DNA from: Artemisia argyi
Lineage: Eukaryota; Streptophyta; Magnoliopsida; Asterales; Asteraceae
Direction of reading: 5' to 3'
NCBI GenBank assembly: GCA_030686995.1
Contig: CM060707.1
Coordinates: 79,217,472-79,281,471, forward strand
DNA length: 64,000 bases
Positions 33,869 through 45,283 of the stretch are shown one piece after another; positions within the stretch are counted from its first letter, which is position 1, and each line of letters begins with the position of its first letter. Both the position numbers and the translations under genes were made by a program. A model generated the notes under the pieces. It did no database searches and was not told the origin of the DNA. It was given only the letters and a program-made list of their open reading frames with translations.

Positions 33869-36800
33869 TCAAGAACTCACATCAAACAGTGGAAAACGTT
33901 TGATTAGGTCTTCCAATGGCTCTCATGTTGCATCATCTTCACTTCCATTAGCCCATTGGACAAGACCATAAACTACTGTTGCATTGTTCTTCTTAACAAT
34001 CTTTCTGTCCAATACAGCAAGTGGTGGAATAACTAGTGATCCAACCTCATCACAATGTGGTAATATAGCATCTTGGTTGTCTGGCACTTCACCTCTACAC
34101 TTCTTGAGCTGAGATACATTGAACACATCATGTATTTTGGACTGCTCAGGAAGTAACAATCTATAAGCCACCTGCCCCACCTTTTCACACACTTTGAAAG
34201 GACCATAGTACTTTGGTGAGAACTTATTTTGCTTTCCTTGTCGAATGGTGACTTGTCTGTGTGGTTGTAGCTTAAGCCAAACCAGTCATCAAGCTCAAAG
34301 GTTCTCTCACTTCTGTTCCTGTCTGCTTGTTGCTTCATTCTGTTTTGAGATATATGTAAATGGAACTTAAGTATGTTAATAGCCTCTTCTCTTGCTCTTA
34401 AAGACCTGTCCACTGCCTCAACTCTACTCTCACCACCCAAATATGGTACATGTAATGGTGGTGCTTGACCATATAAGACCTCAAAAGGTGTGGTATTAAT
34501 AGAAGAGTGGAAATTTGAATTGTACCATAATTCTGCCATAGCCAACCATTTTGACCACTCTTTAGGTTGCTCCCCAACCATACACCTCAAATAGCCTTCA
34601 AGACATCTATTCACAACCTCAGATTGACCATCAGTTTGAGGATGGTATGATGTAGACATTAAGAGTTTGACTTGTAACAACTTAAAGAGCTCCTTCCAAA
34701 ATCTACTCATGAAAATTTTGTCTCTGTCAGACACTATGTTCTCAGGTAACCCATGTAGCCTGTAAACTGAATCCAAAATTGTTTGAGCTACTTGTGCAGC
34801 AGTGTAAGGATGAGACAGAGCAATAAAATGGGCATATTTACTTAATCTGTCCACAACAACCAGAATTGTGTCCTTGCCATGAGATTTTGGTAGTGCTTCA
34901 ATGAAATCCATTGAAATACTTCTCCATACTCCTTGTGAAATTGGTAATGGCTGTAACAGTCCAGGGTAAGATGCCAAGTTAGGTTTGTTTCTTTAACAAA
35001 TCAAACACTCCCTGACCATCTGTTTAACTTCCCTTCTCAACCCTTTCCAATAGAACAAAGACACCACCTTTTGTGTAGTTGGTTGTATGCCTGAATGACC
35101 ACCAATAACACCCTCATGAATATACTTAAGTAACTCAGTCCTCAGTTGCTTGTCATTTCCCACCACCAGTCTATTCTTCCTGAACAATTGTCCATTATTC
35201 CAAACATAATGCTTCTTAGCAGTTTGACCATTCTGCAACTTATGTATTATATCTTGAACTTGAGCATCATTCTCCCAACTTTTAACAATCTTGTCATATA
35301 AGTCAGTAGTAACAGTAGAGACAACAATAGACAATAATTCACTTTGACCATCAAGCCTAGAAAGAGCATCAGCTGCAACATTGTCACTTCCTTTTTTGTA
35401 CACCACTTCATAGTCAAATCCCATTAACTTTGGTAACCATTTCATCTGAGTTGGTGTAGTCATCCTTTGGTCCAACAAATATTTGAGGCTGAAGTGGTCA
35501 GTTTTAATCACAAAATGTCTATCCAACAAGTACCCCCTCCACTTCTCCAAAGCTAGAATAACTGCCAAAAACTCTTTTTCATAAGTAGAAAGAGATTGAT
35601 GTTTTTGAGAAAGTGACTTACTAAGATAGGCTATTGGATGACCATCTTGCAACAAGACTGCTCCCAATCCTACTCCTGAAGCATCTGTTTCTATTACAAA
35701 TGGTTTTGAAAAATTGGGTAAACTGAGAACTGGAGCTTTGATCATAGCTTCTTTCAACTGTTGGAATGCTGCTTGTGCTTGTTCATTCCAAGTATAACCA
35801 TTCTTCTTCAATAACTGAGTCAAAGGCCTGCTCAAAGTAGCATAACTCTTTATAAATCTTCTATAGTAACTAGTCAGACCAAGGAAGCCTCTAAGTTGTT
35901 TAATATTCTTTGGTTGTGGCCAAGTTTCCATAGCTTTGATCTTAGAAGGTTCTGTTGCTACTCCCTGAGCTGAAATCACATGGCCTAAATACTCCACTTG
36001 TCTTGTACCAAACACACACTTGCTCTGCTTGGCATACAGCTTGTGATGTCTCATGGTTTCTAAAATTTGAGTCAAATGTTGCACATGATCACTCAAATTT
36101 TTGCTATATACCAGGATATCATCAAAGAACACCAATGTAAACTTTCTCAAAAAAGGTTTAAAGACTTCATTCATTAGAGCCTGGAATGTAGATGGAGCAT
36201 TGGTTAATCCAAATGGCATTACCAAAAACTCATAGTGACCTTCATGAGTTTTGAAAGTTGTTTTTGCCACATCATCTTCAAACATTCTTATCTGATGATA
36301 ACCTGATCTCAAATCAAGTTTAGAAAATATAGTAGCTCCCTGTAATTCATCAATCAACTCCTCTATTAATGGAATAGGAAACTTATCTTTAATGGTGTTT
36401 TTATTGAGTTGTCTGTAGTCAATGCACATCCTCCATGTGTTATCCTTCTTTTTGACCATAACTACTGGTGAAGCAAATGGACTATGACTTGGCTTGATCA
36501 CCCCAGCTTCCAAAAGTTCTTTAACCATAGCTTCAATAGCATCTTTCTGTTCAGGAGGATGTCTATAAGGTCTAATGTTCACTGGTGGAGTACCTTCAAT
36601 GAGTGGAATTCTGTGATCATGAGACCTCTGTGGTGGCAACTCTTTTGGTATTTCAAAGACATCAGCATAATGATCAATTACAGGCTGCAACTCTTCTTCA
36701 ATTGTTTTTGACCCATCCTGCTCCATGGAACACAATTCTACACCAGTGTTTGGGTAAACACATAACATCATCATTTCAGCTTGGTCAGATTGTTCTAGCA

Positions 36801-38247
36801 TCTTTAATTGCTTTCTTCCATCCACCCAATGAACTGGAGCCTTAGCAGTACCTCTTAAAATCACTCTCCTATTATTATGCATAAACTCCATTCTCAATTC
36901 TTTAAAATTCCACTTCCTTATATCACCCAAAGTTGACAACCATTGTACTCCCAACACCATCTCACAACTTCCAAGAGGTAAAAGCATCACATCAGTAGTG
37001 AACACTTCTCCATTCATTTTCCACTGAAAATCTTTGCAAACACCCATACTCATAAGTTTCTTACCCCCTGCTACTGATACAGTCATTGGTTTTGTTTGAA
37101 TCACTTTACAACCTATTCTCTTAGCCATAGCAACATCCAAAAAATTGTGAGTTGATCCTGTGTCCACCAATATATGTATCTTATATCTATTTGCCACAAT
37201 ACCAACTACCCTCATGGTCTTAAAAGAATTTTCACCAGTAAAAGCATTCAAGGAAATGTGAGGCTGTAACTCTTCCTCAGCACTCACTTCCACTAATTCA
37301 TCAATGGCATCAACAAATTCCTCAACTGAATTATCTTCTTCTTCATTCATAGGTGAAACCACAAGTGAAAACAATTGACCTTCACACTTATGACCAGGCA
37401 CAAATTTCTTATCACAATAGAAACATAAGTTCTTGGCCCTCTTTTCTTCATATTCTTTTTGAGTCAATCTTTTAAAACCAGTTTTTTTTTCACCACCAAT
37501 TGGGGTTCTTGTGGTTGCAGGCAAATTCATGGGTCTATTAACTGGTCTAGGTAAAATTCCATCATCCCTATTAGCATAACCACTTCTGACATTAGAAGAA
37601 TAAGAATTATACCTTGATTTTGTAGCCAAAAGAGTAGCTTCTTGCATTTTAGCCATTGAGAACAGATCAGCCAGACTCAATGGTTTAAACATTCTAACAG
37701 GCATACTAATTTCATCTTTTAGACCCCCAATGAACAGACTCATGGCAAGAGACTCAGTCAAATTCATCCTATTCAACAGATCTTCAAACTTGTCTTGATA
37801 GACTTGTACTGTACTAGTCTGCTTCAAGTTTTTGAGTTCCACCATAGGATCTTCAAACACATTACCAAATCTCTTCAAAGCCTGCTCAGCATACACATCC
37901 CAATCACATCCATCCCCATAGCTTTTCAAGAACTGCTGATGCCACACCAAAGTCCTATCAGACAAATGCATTGCTGCCAACTCCACTTTCATATCTTCTT
38001 GAACATCATCAATTTTAAAGAAATGTTTGCATCTAAACAACCAACTTTTAACATCATCACCATTGAATCTTGGAAACTCAATCTTGGACATTCTTCCATA
38101 TTGGTTTGCCACTACACCACCATTTCTTGCATTATGAACATGAGGACCATTACTTGTTCCTTCTCCAGACCTCATCCTCATCATATCATTCTGCATTTGC
38201 TCCATTCTTCTTAACATGTCTTCAATGGTGTGCTGAAGTGACTCCAT
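33869..38247 (-). pseudogene. gypsy chromovirus gag-pol polyprotein with three lesions
   Basis: ATG at 38247. Order: gag (IEFPRFNGDDVKSWLFRCKH, about residue 58), Cys/His knuckle CFYCDKKFVPGHKC (about 275), and protease ILVDTGSTHNFLD (about 352). RT follows with WRMCIDYRQLNKNTIKDKFP and the catalytic FFDDILVYS (about 706), then RNase H VIETDASGVGLGAVLLQDG (about 846). Integrase has the zinc region ending CLIC, then the core with SMDFIEALPKS, YHPQTDGQSEVVNR and FEVLYGQAPP. A chromodomain-like end, VVYGLVQWANGSEDDAT, completes it. Lesions: a TAA at 34992-34990 after CLIC, a one-base frameshift near 34285, and a TGA at 33925-33923 inside the chromodomain. The frame closes at 33871-33869. Confidence 0.93.
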
Positions 38248-38585
38248 TGTAGTTTCTTGGGTTCTTGATGCGTTTTGTTGTTTCCACCATATCTACAGTA
38301 TCATTACCACTCATCAACAATGATTTCTCACTGACCAATTGGGATAATGACTACTAGAACTGTTCTGGGTCACTCAATCCAACTGCTGCTTGCCAGCTTG
38401 TTCAAGATAAGAAAATTTAACGAGAATTTCGGCTTATCTTGTGGTCATACAGTTGATTGACACTAACCAAATGAAAACAGAACAGTGAAATCAGTGGTGG
38501 CTGATTTCTTGACCGGAAATCTCTTATTTTGATCGGAATTCACCGGAGAAGATGACCGGAAATCAAGAGTTTGCCAGGATGACAA

Positions 38586-38597
38586 GCTCTGATACCA
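38586..38597 (-). promoter_or_regulatory. gypsy chromovirus primer-binding site
   Basis: Minus strand TGGTATCAGAGC just inside the 5' LTR (38600). Complement of an initiator methionine tRNA 3' end. Confidence 0.85.
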
Positions 38598-38599
38598 AT

Positions 38600-38955
38600 T
38601 GATATACAACACTTCTAGAATTCACAAATGGAATTGGTAGAAGGCAACAATAAACTCAGAATTCATATGAAGTTAGAAATGAACTCGAAAGGATTATTGT
38701 TAGTTTGGCGGGAAAGTTAGTTAGATGGAATGAAAGTGATAACAGAATCAAGAAAGGAGAATTTTATTCATCAAAGCGTAATTACAAATGAGATACAAGC
38801 AAAGTATTTAAAGAGAAGGTTTAGGCGGGAAATTCTGTTGGTGGGAGTGAAAGGTAGTATGTGGAGAATGTCATGTGCACCTCACATGTCCAGTATTAAC
38901 TGTGCATGTGCCCCTCACATGCCAACTAACTATCCAAACACTCCTACTCGTGACA
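38600..38955 (-). repeat. gypsy chromovirus 5' LTR
   Basis: 356-bp partner of 33489-33840, TG...CA bounded. Confidence 0.92.
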
Positions 38956-39387
38956 ATGACATCTCCTGCAAGCTATGTAGCCTCCAACAAGTTTCAGGGT
39001 CAATTATTTCACCCAAATATCATTAGCACCATATTGGCAAAACATCTTCATTGATCACGTAAGCACGCTGTGGGACCATTTTAAGGGCCTCCACGGCCAT
39101 GGGAAAGCTATTGTTTGTGTAATTCTGCTCTCCACGTCTCTAGTGCAACATACATAAATCCAAAATGTCACATTAACGGTATATATACAATACACCTAGT
39201 CATGTAGTAACTCCAGAGATTATGGCATCCAAAATAAGTTCTAATCCGACCTTAACTAGAATTTCAAAAGGTTCACACTATATTATAATATCTTTGTATA
39301 GGACGCTTGAGGTTTTTCCTTGTTTAGATTGCCCTTGGGCTGGTCTTTAACATAGGTGTATGCGGCCTTATTGTGGTATAGATAAGA
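38956..39387. other. No gene confirmed
   Basis: Short minus-strand open stretch around 39160-39030 (ITQTIAFPMAVEALKMVPQR and further) has an ordinary coding look but no family I recognise. It could be a remnant of a host gene split by the gypsy insertion. Confidence 0.25.
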
Positions 39388-39570
39388 TCAATGTAAAACT
39401 TATATTTATCATAGAAACAATAAACCAATTATAGTTATTCATTTTTATTTTTCACATTTTTTAAAACAACATATCTTGCAAACGGTAAATTTTCAATGTA
39501 CAAAAAAAATACTATCTCGACGAGATTTAAATCATCTTTCTATAGATATGCATTGTTATATACTTTCGAC

Positions 39571-39571
<1 letters not shown>

Positions 39572-39612
<41 letters not shown>
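39572..39612. repeat. Poly-T tract (41 bases)
   Basis: Uninterrupted T run next to the palindromic core, mirrored by A-runs at 39814-39860. Confidence 0.95.
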
Positions 39613-39618
<6 letters not shown>

Positions 39619-39624
39619 CCGCCC

Positions 39625-39800
39625 AGAAAAAATCATATATGATTCGTAAAAATCACATATGATTTGATTTTTACAAATCACATATGATTCTTACGAATCA
39701 TATATGATTTTTGAAAATCATATATGATTCGTAAAAATCACATATTATTTGATTTTAACAAATCATATATGATTTTTACAAATCATATATGATTTTTCTG
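39625..39800. repeat. Tandem palindrome array (ATCATATATGAT)
   Basis: About eight copies of AATCA(T/C)AT(A)TGATT separated by tttttacaa or tcgtaaaa spacers. Each unit is self-complementary, so the array can form stacked hairpins. Confidence 0.85.
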
Positions 39801-40083
39801 GCAGAAATTTTGAAAAAAAAAAAAAAAAAAAAAGAAAAGTTCATCGAAAAAAAAAGTTCATCGAAAAAAAAAGTTCGTCGAAAGTATATAACAATGCATG
39901 TTTATAGAAAGATAATTTAATTCTCGTCGCGTTGGTATTTTTTTTTTCATGTAATGATTTATGATTTGCAAGATATTTAATTTAAAAAAAATGGTGAAAG
40001 TTTATTATTTTTATTTTAGTAAAAAAATGAGTGGCTAATATTGTTTGATTGGTTCTATGGTAAAAATTAGTTCTACACGGATC

Positions 40084-40858
40084 TTTTGGCTATTGGGGTA
40101 TCCATGTGACCGTTTGTTTACCAGTTCCCTATGCTCTACCAAAATGTGTACCTAGTGAGGTTTGAGCATGTAATCTCGTGTGAACATAAGAGTGGCTGGC
40201 CACTAGGTCACCTTGATGATGGTTTAGGCCATTGCATCGTATAGGACATAGAATATATCTCTTCCCATCTACTTGTTCAATTGATCGGTCAAACCATTCG
40301 AACTTGGCATGCTCTTTTTAATCTTCTGTGTTCGCGCTTTATCTTTTGCTTTGTCGTGTTTCGTCCTACCGTGATCTGTCATGTATCCGAATCAAGGGTA
40401 ATGCAGAGATTTCACAAGTTAGTTTTTACAGAAATGTCATTTGAGAATTTCGGAAGCGGCCTTTCACATGGATATATAGTAGCCAGCATGGTACGCACTA
40501 TGTGATTCCACTTGAATGAGTGAAGGGGACAATGTTTGAGACACAACGGTCACCAAGAGGGTCTAAGGCTTGTCAAATCTGCCTCCTATGAAATCTTAAG
40601 TTGAAGATTTGTCACGAGTCAACATGGGTTGCATTTACTATGACGAAATGTAAAAATCAAATAATTGAATACACGAGATCTGTATTAAACTTATATGACA
40701 TCGCACCTTGCCTCCGCTTAAAAGATATTAAATATACATGTGCTATATAATTCAAATTTACATGTAATTTATTTTTAATTTATAGTTGTATTAGGGCATA
40801 CTTCTTGTTATCGCTTAAGGCTACCAACATTCACTAGACGACCTTGTATATGTTAAGA
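40084..40858. other. No gene seen
   Basis: Ordinary intergenic sequence. A 74-codon frame at 40281-40505 shows no recognised domain. Confidence 0.5.
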
Positions 40859-40910
40859 AGTTACAAATTATGATGCATGCGATGTTAGTATCTATATATA
40901 ATATGCCCAT
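40859..40910 (+). repeat. Left copy of a local duplication flanking the CACTA element
   Basis: aaattatgatgcatgcgatg through ttagtatctat and cccat is repeated at 45284-45332 as aaattaagatgcatgcgatg and ttagtatctat through ccccatgg. The right copy shows the sequence without insertion, so the CACTA element entered the left copy at its cccat. Confidence 0.8.
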
Positions 40911-40946
40911 CACTACAACAATAAGTAGGACGGGCGAGGAGACTTT

Positions 40947-41200
40947 TGGCGGGGACACCCATGTCCTGGCCGAAAGTCGCTAAATGACAAAAACCATGCT
41001 AACCTGGCACACCAAATGGCTGACCGAGTAAGAGAAATTCAACGCAAACTTTTAGAGGGGACATGTCCCCGCCAAAAGTTTGACCAAATTTTCTTATTTT
41101 CCCACGCTGGCTAATTGTTCCCGCGTTTTTTTCCATCCAACACTTTTTGAATAAATTCTGACATTTTGGCGGGGACATGTCCCCGCCAAAAGTGGGATAT
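40947..41200. repeat. CACTA left subterminal repeats
   Basis: Three copies, at about 40950, 41055 and 41165, of the palindrome with core GGGGACATGTCCCC, flanked by TTTTGGC and GCCAAAA. In CACTA elements such repeats bind the element-encoded protein. That role here is inference. Confidence 0.85.
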
Positions 41201-41349
41201 TAAAAAAAATTATTTTATATATAAATGATTTAATTAAGTTAAAAATCATTTAAAATTATTAAAATTTATTTAAATAAATTAAAAATGATTTAAACTAATT
41301 AAAAATGATTTCAAATAAAAATAAATGATTCAAAAATAAACGATATTAT

Positions 41350-41497
41350 CTCGACTCGTCCGTTTAATATGTTATGCGTATCCATAATAACTCGACTCAT
41401 CCGTTTAACATGTTATGCTTATCCATAACGACTCAACTCATTCATTTAACATGTTATGCATATCCATAACAACTCAACTCGTCCATTTAACATGTTA

Positions 41498-41594
<97 letters not shown>

Positions 41595-42716
41595 CAACTC
41601 GACTCGTCCGTTTAACATGTTATGCGTATCCATAACAACTCGATTCGTCCGTTTAACATGTTATGCGTATCCATAACAACTCGACTCATCTGTTTAACAT
41701 GTTATGCTTATCCATAATGACTTGACTCATCCCTTTAACATGTTATGCTTATCCATAACAACTCGACTCATCCCTTTAACATGTTATGCTTATCCATAAC
41801 GGCTCGACTCATTCATTTAACATGTTATGCATATCCATAACAACTCGACTCGTCCGTTTAACATGTTATGCATATATATAACAACTCGACTCGTCTGTTT
41901 AACATGTTATGCATATCCATAACAACGCAACTCATTCGTTTAACATGTTATGCTTATCCATAACGACTCGACTCATTCTTTTAACATGTTATGCCTATCA
42001 ATAGCAACTCGACTCATCCGTTTAACGTATTATGCGTATCTATAACAACTCGACTCGTCCGTTTAACATCTCATGTATAACGATATCATCTCGACTCATT
42101 CGTTTAACATCTCATGTATAACGATATCATCTAGACTTATTCGTTTAACATCTGATGTCTAACCATATCATCTCAACTCATTCGTTTAACATATCATGTA
42201 TAACCATATTATCACGACTCGTTCGTTTAACATCTGAAGTATAACCATATCATTTCGACTCATTCGTTTAACATGTTATGCTTATCCATAACGACTCGAC
42301 TCATCCAGTTAACATGTTATGCTTATCCATAACAACTCGACTCATCCGTTTAACATGTTATGCTTATCCATAACGACTCGACTCATTCATTTAACATGTT
42401 ATGCATATCCATAACAACTAGACTCGTCCGTTTAACATGTTATGCATATATATAACAACTCGACTCGTCCGTTTAACATGTTATGCATATCCATAACAAC
42501 TCAACTCATTCGTTTAACATGATATGCTTATCCATAACGACTCGACTCATTCTTTTAACATGTTATGCCTATCCATAGCAACTCGACTTATCCGTTTAAC
42601 GTATTATGCGTATCTATAACAACTCGACTCGTCCGTATCATGTATAACCATATCATCTCGACTCATTTGTTTAACATCTGATGTATGACCATATCATCCC
42701 GTCTCATTCTTTTAAC
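41350..42716. repeat. 41-bp minisatellite (about 31 units)
   Basis: Unit actcgactcatccgtttaac + atgttatgcttatccataac + g. Units vary at a few positions (tcgtcc/tcattc, gcgtat/gcttat/gcatat). A second subtype uses aacatctcatgtataacgat in the region 42065-42250 and again near 42630-42700. Interrupted by an AT microsatellite at 41500-41593. Confidence 0.93.
41500..41593. repeat. (AT)n microsatellite
   Basis: About 47 AT units inserted within a minisatellite unit after catgttatgc. Confidence 0.95.
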
Positions 42717-43055
42717 CAAGGACCTATCAAAAATAATTTTAAATGATTTAAAAAGTGATGTAAATAATTTTAAAAAGTCTTAAGTTAATTAAAGATGATT
42801 TTAAATTTTTTTTAATTGAAATTAAAAGATTTAATATTGACTTAACTTAATTAAAATGATTTAAATTATTTTAAATGATATAAATTATTTTAAAAAGTGA
42901 TGTAAATAATTTTAAAAAGTGATGTAAATAATTTTAAAAATATTTAAATTAATTAAAGATGATTTAGAAAAAAAATTATTTAAATTTAAATGATTTAATT
43001 AATATTGATTTAAGTTAATTAACATGGTATAAAATAATTTTTTTTTATCAAAAAT
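42717..43055. repeat. AT-rich repeats of the taatttaaaa type
   Basis: Repeated words aaaagtgatgtaaataattt and taattaaagatgattt. A similar shorter block lies at 41200-41345, on the other side of the minisatellite. Non-coding. Confidence 0.6.
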
Positions 43056-43305
43056 ACTTTCGGCGGGGACATGTCCCCGCTAAAAGTTTTCACCAAAATT
43101 TTTTTGATTTTCTCTCGGTACATTTACTTTATCCCGCCAAACCTTTTGGCGATTGATAAAAACTTTCGGCGGGGACATGTCCCTTCTAAAAGTTTTCACC
43201 AATTTTTTTTGATTTTCCCTCCGTACATTTACTTTATCCCGCCAAACCTTTTGGCGATTGGTAAAAACTTTCGGCGGGGACATGTCCCCGCCAAAAATGT
43301 GATCT
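43055..43305. repeat. Internal cluster of CACTA subterminal repeats
   Basis: Three copies of actttcggcggggacatgtc followed by a G/C-rich complement (about 43060, 43163, 43267), separated by near-identical 100-bp blocks with catttactttatcccgccaa. Such repeats normally sit near element ends, so a third cluster in the middle is unusual. Confidence 0.85.
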
Positions 43306-43379
43306 CAATTATTAACAGATGCAGATCTAGTAGTCAACACTTACAAAAAATATAAAAACAAACACACCTTTGCTCTCTG

Positions 43380-44575
43380 CTGCTTCTCTCGATCTGCTGC
43401 ACCACCACCACTACCATCAACACCACCACACCACTACACCACAACGCCACCACTACACCACCACTACTTCATTGCACCAGCACCACCATCTCCACCACAG
43501 CACCCCCACACTCGCACCACCACCACCACAGCCGGACCATATGTATTGATTTTGGTTTATGTTTGTTTGATTTTATTTTTAATTTGTTTTATTATTTTTA
43601 TTTGTATTGAAATTTGCTTTATGGTTTGTGTTTGTTTTGATTTATTAGTTGTTGCCGCCGCCGACCCACCACCACGAGCTGCTGCCGTCGACGACCCACC
43701 ACCAATAGGTAAAATGTTTTTTAGTTTGGTTTGTGTTTGTGTTAATTTTATTTTGGTTTATGTAAATAATTATAGTTTTGGTTTGTTAGCACCACCACGA
43801 CACACCGACGTTGACGCACTGCAGCTGTTCACCACCACAACACACCGCCGCCTTTATTGCTACTGTAAGTAATTTATTTTTTTTTGTTAATTTATTTAGT
43901 AGTTATAATTTTGTATAATGTATAGTTAGTTTTAAATGTGTGATTATTGAGTTGTTATTGTTTGATTGTCCATTTAAGAGTTCGCGTTGAAAGTGCATGA
44001 ATTGGTAGTATTTATATAATGTGTAGTATGTGTAAATGTGTGAAATGGTAGTATGTTCAAGTATTGTGGAAGCATGTGTGAATTGTTCGGATAATGTGAT
44101 AATTAGATAACTATTTTAATGGATTAGTTTGTGTTTGAAGTTATCAAAGTAGAGCGGTGTAAGGTTATTGCTTGGCGGCTTTCGTTATTATATGTGGTTT
44201 TAATGGTAGTTGTAAGACTGAATTAGCAAATAAAGATTAAAGTATGTATGTCTCGTGTTTCATGGTGCGTTGTTTCTTTATGTGTACTTGTAGGTTGTAG
44301 CAAAATATTACGATTGCTCTTGTGAATATGGTTGCGCAAGTATCCTTTGTGGTTTGACTTTTGTGAACTTTCGAGTACATTTATTGAATGACTAGAACTA
44401 TTTTTGAATTAAGTGTCAAATAGTTAGCTTCGTGCGAGCTGCAAAACTGATTATTGATTCGCAACTGATCAATATAGTAACTGATCAATGGTGTTTTTCT
44501 TCTCGCAGGTAGTTATGATGGTTAAGAGATGCAAAGTTACTTTTGGAGGATACTTAGAGTTCTATATTTTAAAGT
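43380..44575 (+). other. Exon-like segments inside the CACTA element
   Basis: A (CCA)n-rich stretch is followed by two GC-rich segments bounded by splice-like signals: after ttattag at 43650 to GTAAAATG (about 43711), and after ttgttag (43791) to GTAAGT (43866). Intervening sequence is T-rich and intron-like. Later, gcaggtagttatg (about 44507) precedes a short ATG frame. Encoded peptides are Ala/Pro/His-rich and unrecognised. Could be a non-coding transcript or a captured gene. Confidence 0.35.
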
Positions 44576-44844
44576 TTACAATTTAGGTTGACGCTTTCTA
44601 CTAATTTTTTCAGACACGAAATTTATTTGTGATGCAATGAATAAAACGATATTCCGTTTTTGAATCGTTTGACGAATTTCTAATTTATAATATTATGTTT
44701 AGCGAATTTGAACCATTTTGTGGTGTTGTAGCATATTTTGTGATGTTGTAGCATGTTTGTGGTTGTAACACAGGTTGGGTTATTGTAGATTTTTTGCGGA
44801 AAAAATCTGGAAATTACCCATTTTGCAGCAATTTGCTGCAAAAT

Positions 44845-45240
44845 AGGTCAGTCACTTTTGGCGGGGACATGTCCCCGCCAAAAGTTTGCTGCAATATCTT
44901 TGGATACAGCTTTTGGCGAGGACATGTCCCCGCGAAAAGTGTGTTAATTATTATTTAAATCAAGGATTAAGGGGTTAATCACAACAACGGAAAACACTTT
45001 TGGCGGGGACATGTCCCTGCCGAAAGTAGTGCCATGCTGGCATGTTTGACCTGACCAAAATTGTCCACGCTGGCAGTGTGGGTCCCACGTGTCCCCGCCA
45101 AAAGTGGTGTCCGTCACTGCCAAAATTTTACAGCGAAGGGGTTTTGCCGACGTAGTTTCGGCGGAGACATGTCACCGCCAAAAGTATTGGACGGGGAGAA
45201 GTCCCCACTGAAAGCTTCAAAATGTCCCTGGGAAAAGTAG
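44845..45240. repeat. CACTA right subterminal repeats
   Basis: Seven copies or half copies of the GGCGGGGACATGTCCCCGCC palindrome between 44848 and 45240, more degenerate toward the terminus. Confidence 0.85.
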
Positions 45241-45283
45241 TGATTGTTGCAGTGCATGGACAAAAGTTAGATAGAGAAGTTCC

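Larger units (their letters stand above)
33489..38955 (-). mobile_element. Ty3/gypsy chromovirus (Reina-like), nearly intact
   Basis: Complete 5467-bp element: LTRs 33489-33840 and 38600-38955, primer-binding site 38586-38597, polypurine tract 33841-33853, and one gag-pol frame on the minus strand. LTR copies differ by about five substitutions and one 4-bp indel in 352 bp, so the insertion is fairly young. Small size, short LTRs, integrase after RNase H and a C-terminal chromodomain-like segment fit the Reina-type chromoviruses. The flanking 5-mers CCGAC and ATGAC agree in only three of five positions. Confidence 0.93.
39388..40083. mobile_element. Foldback / long-inverted-repeat MITE with palindromic core
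   Basis: Left arm (39388-39571) and right arm (about 39875-40083) are imperfect inverted repeats. For example, gcattgttatatactttcga on the left is the complement of tcgaaagtatataacaatgc on the right, and the agreement continues outward to gatcaatgtaaaact and agttctacacggatc. The core (39613-39830) is a chain of the palindrome AATCATATATGATT and variants, flanked by a 41-T run and an A-rich run. No coding capacity. The target duplication is not evident. Confidence 0.75.
40911..45254. mobile_element. Non-autonomous CACTA transposon
   Basis: 4344 bp from CACTACAACAATAAG to ...ATTGTTGCAGTG. Terminal inverted repeats CACTACAACAAT and CACTGCAACAAT agree in 11 of 12 bases, with target duplication CAT (40908-40910 and 45255-45257). 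Both ends carry subterminal repeats of the GGCGGGGACATGTCCCCGCC palindrome. No transposase (TNPD/TNPA) signature is seen in any frame. The interior is a 41-bp minisatellite, an AT microsatellite and a region with exon-like segments. It must depend on a transposase made elsewhere. Confidence 0.93.

Noticed and set aside
38730..39026. Plus-strand frame in the chromovirus 5' LTR
   Set aside because: The same frame exists in the 3' LTR (33723-33971). It is LTR sequence read antisense to the element.
39500..39930. Possible precursor of a conventional microRNA from the inverted repeat
   Set aside because: Arms are hundreds of bases long with homopolymers and a repeat core, fitting a foldback element rather than a miRNA precursor.
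41350..42716. Regular 41-bp repeats that could suggest a CRISPR array
   Set aside because: Units are contiguous without unique spacers and lie inside a plant CACTA transposon. It is a minisatellite.
43071..43355. Open frames across the internal subterminal repeat cluster
   Set aside because: They arise from the near-identical 100-bp repeats and are present on both strands. No protein signature.
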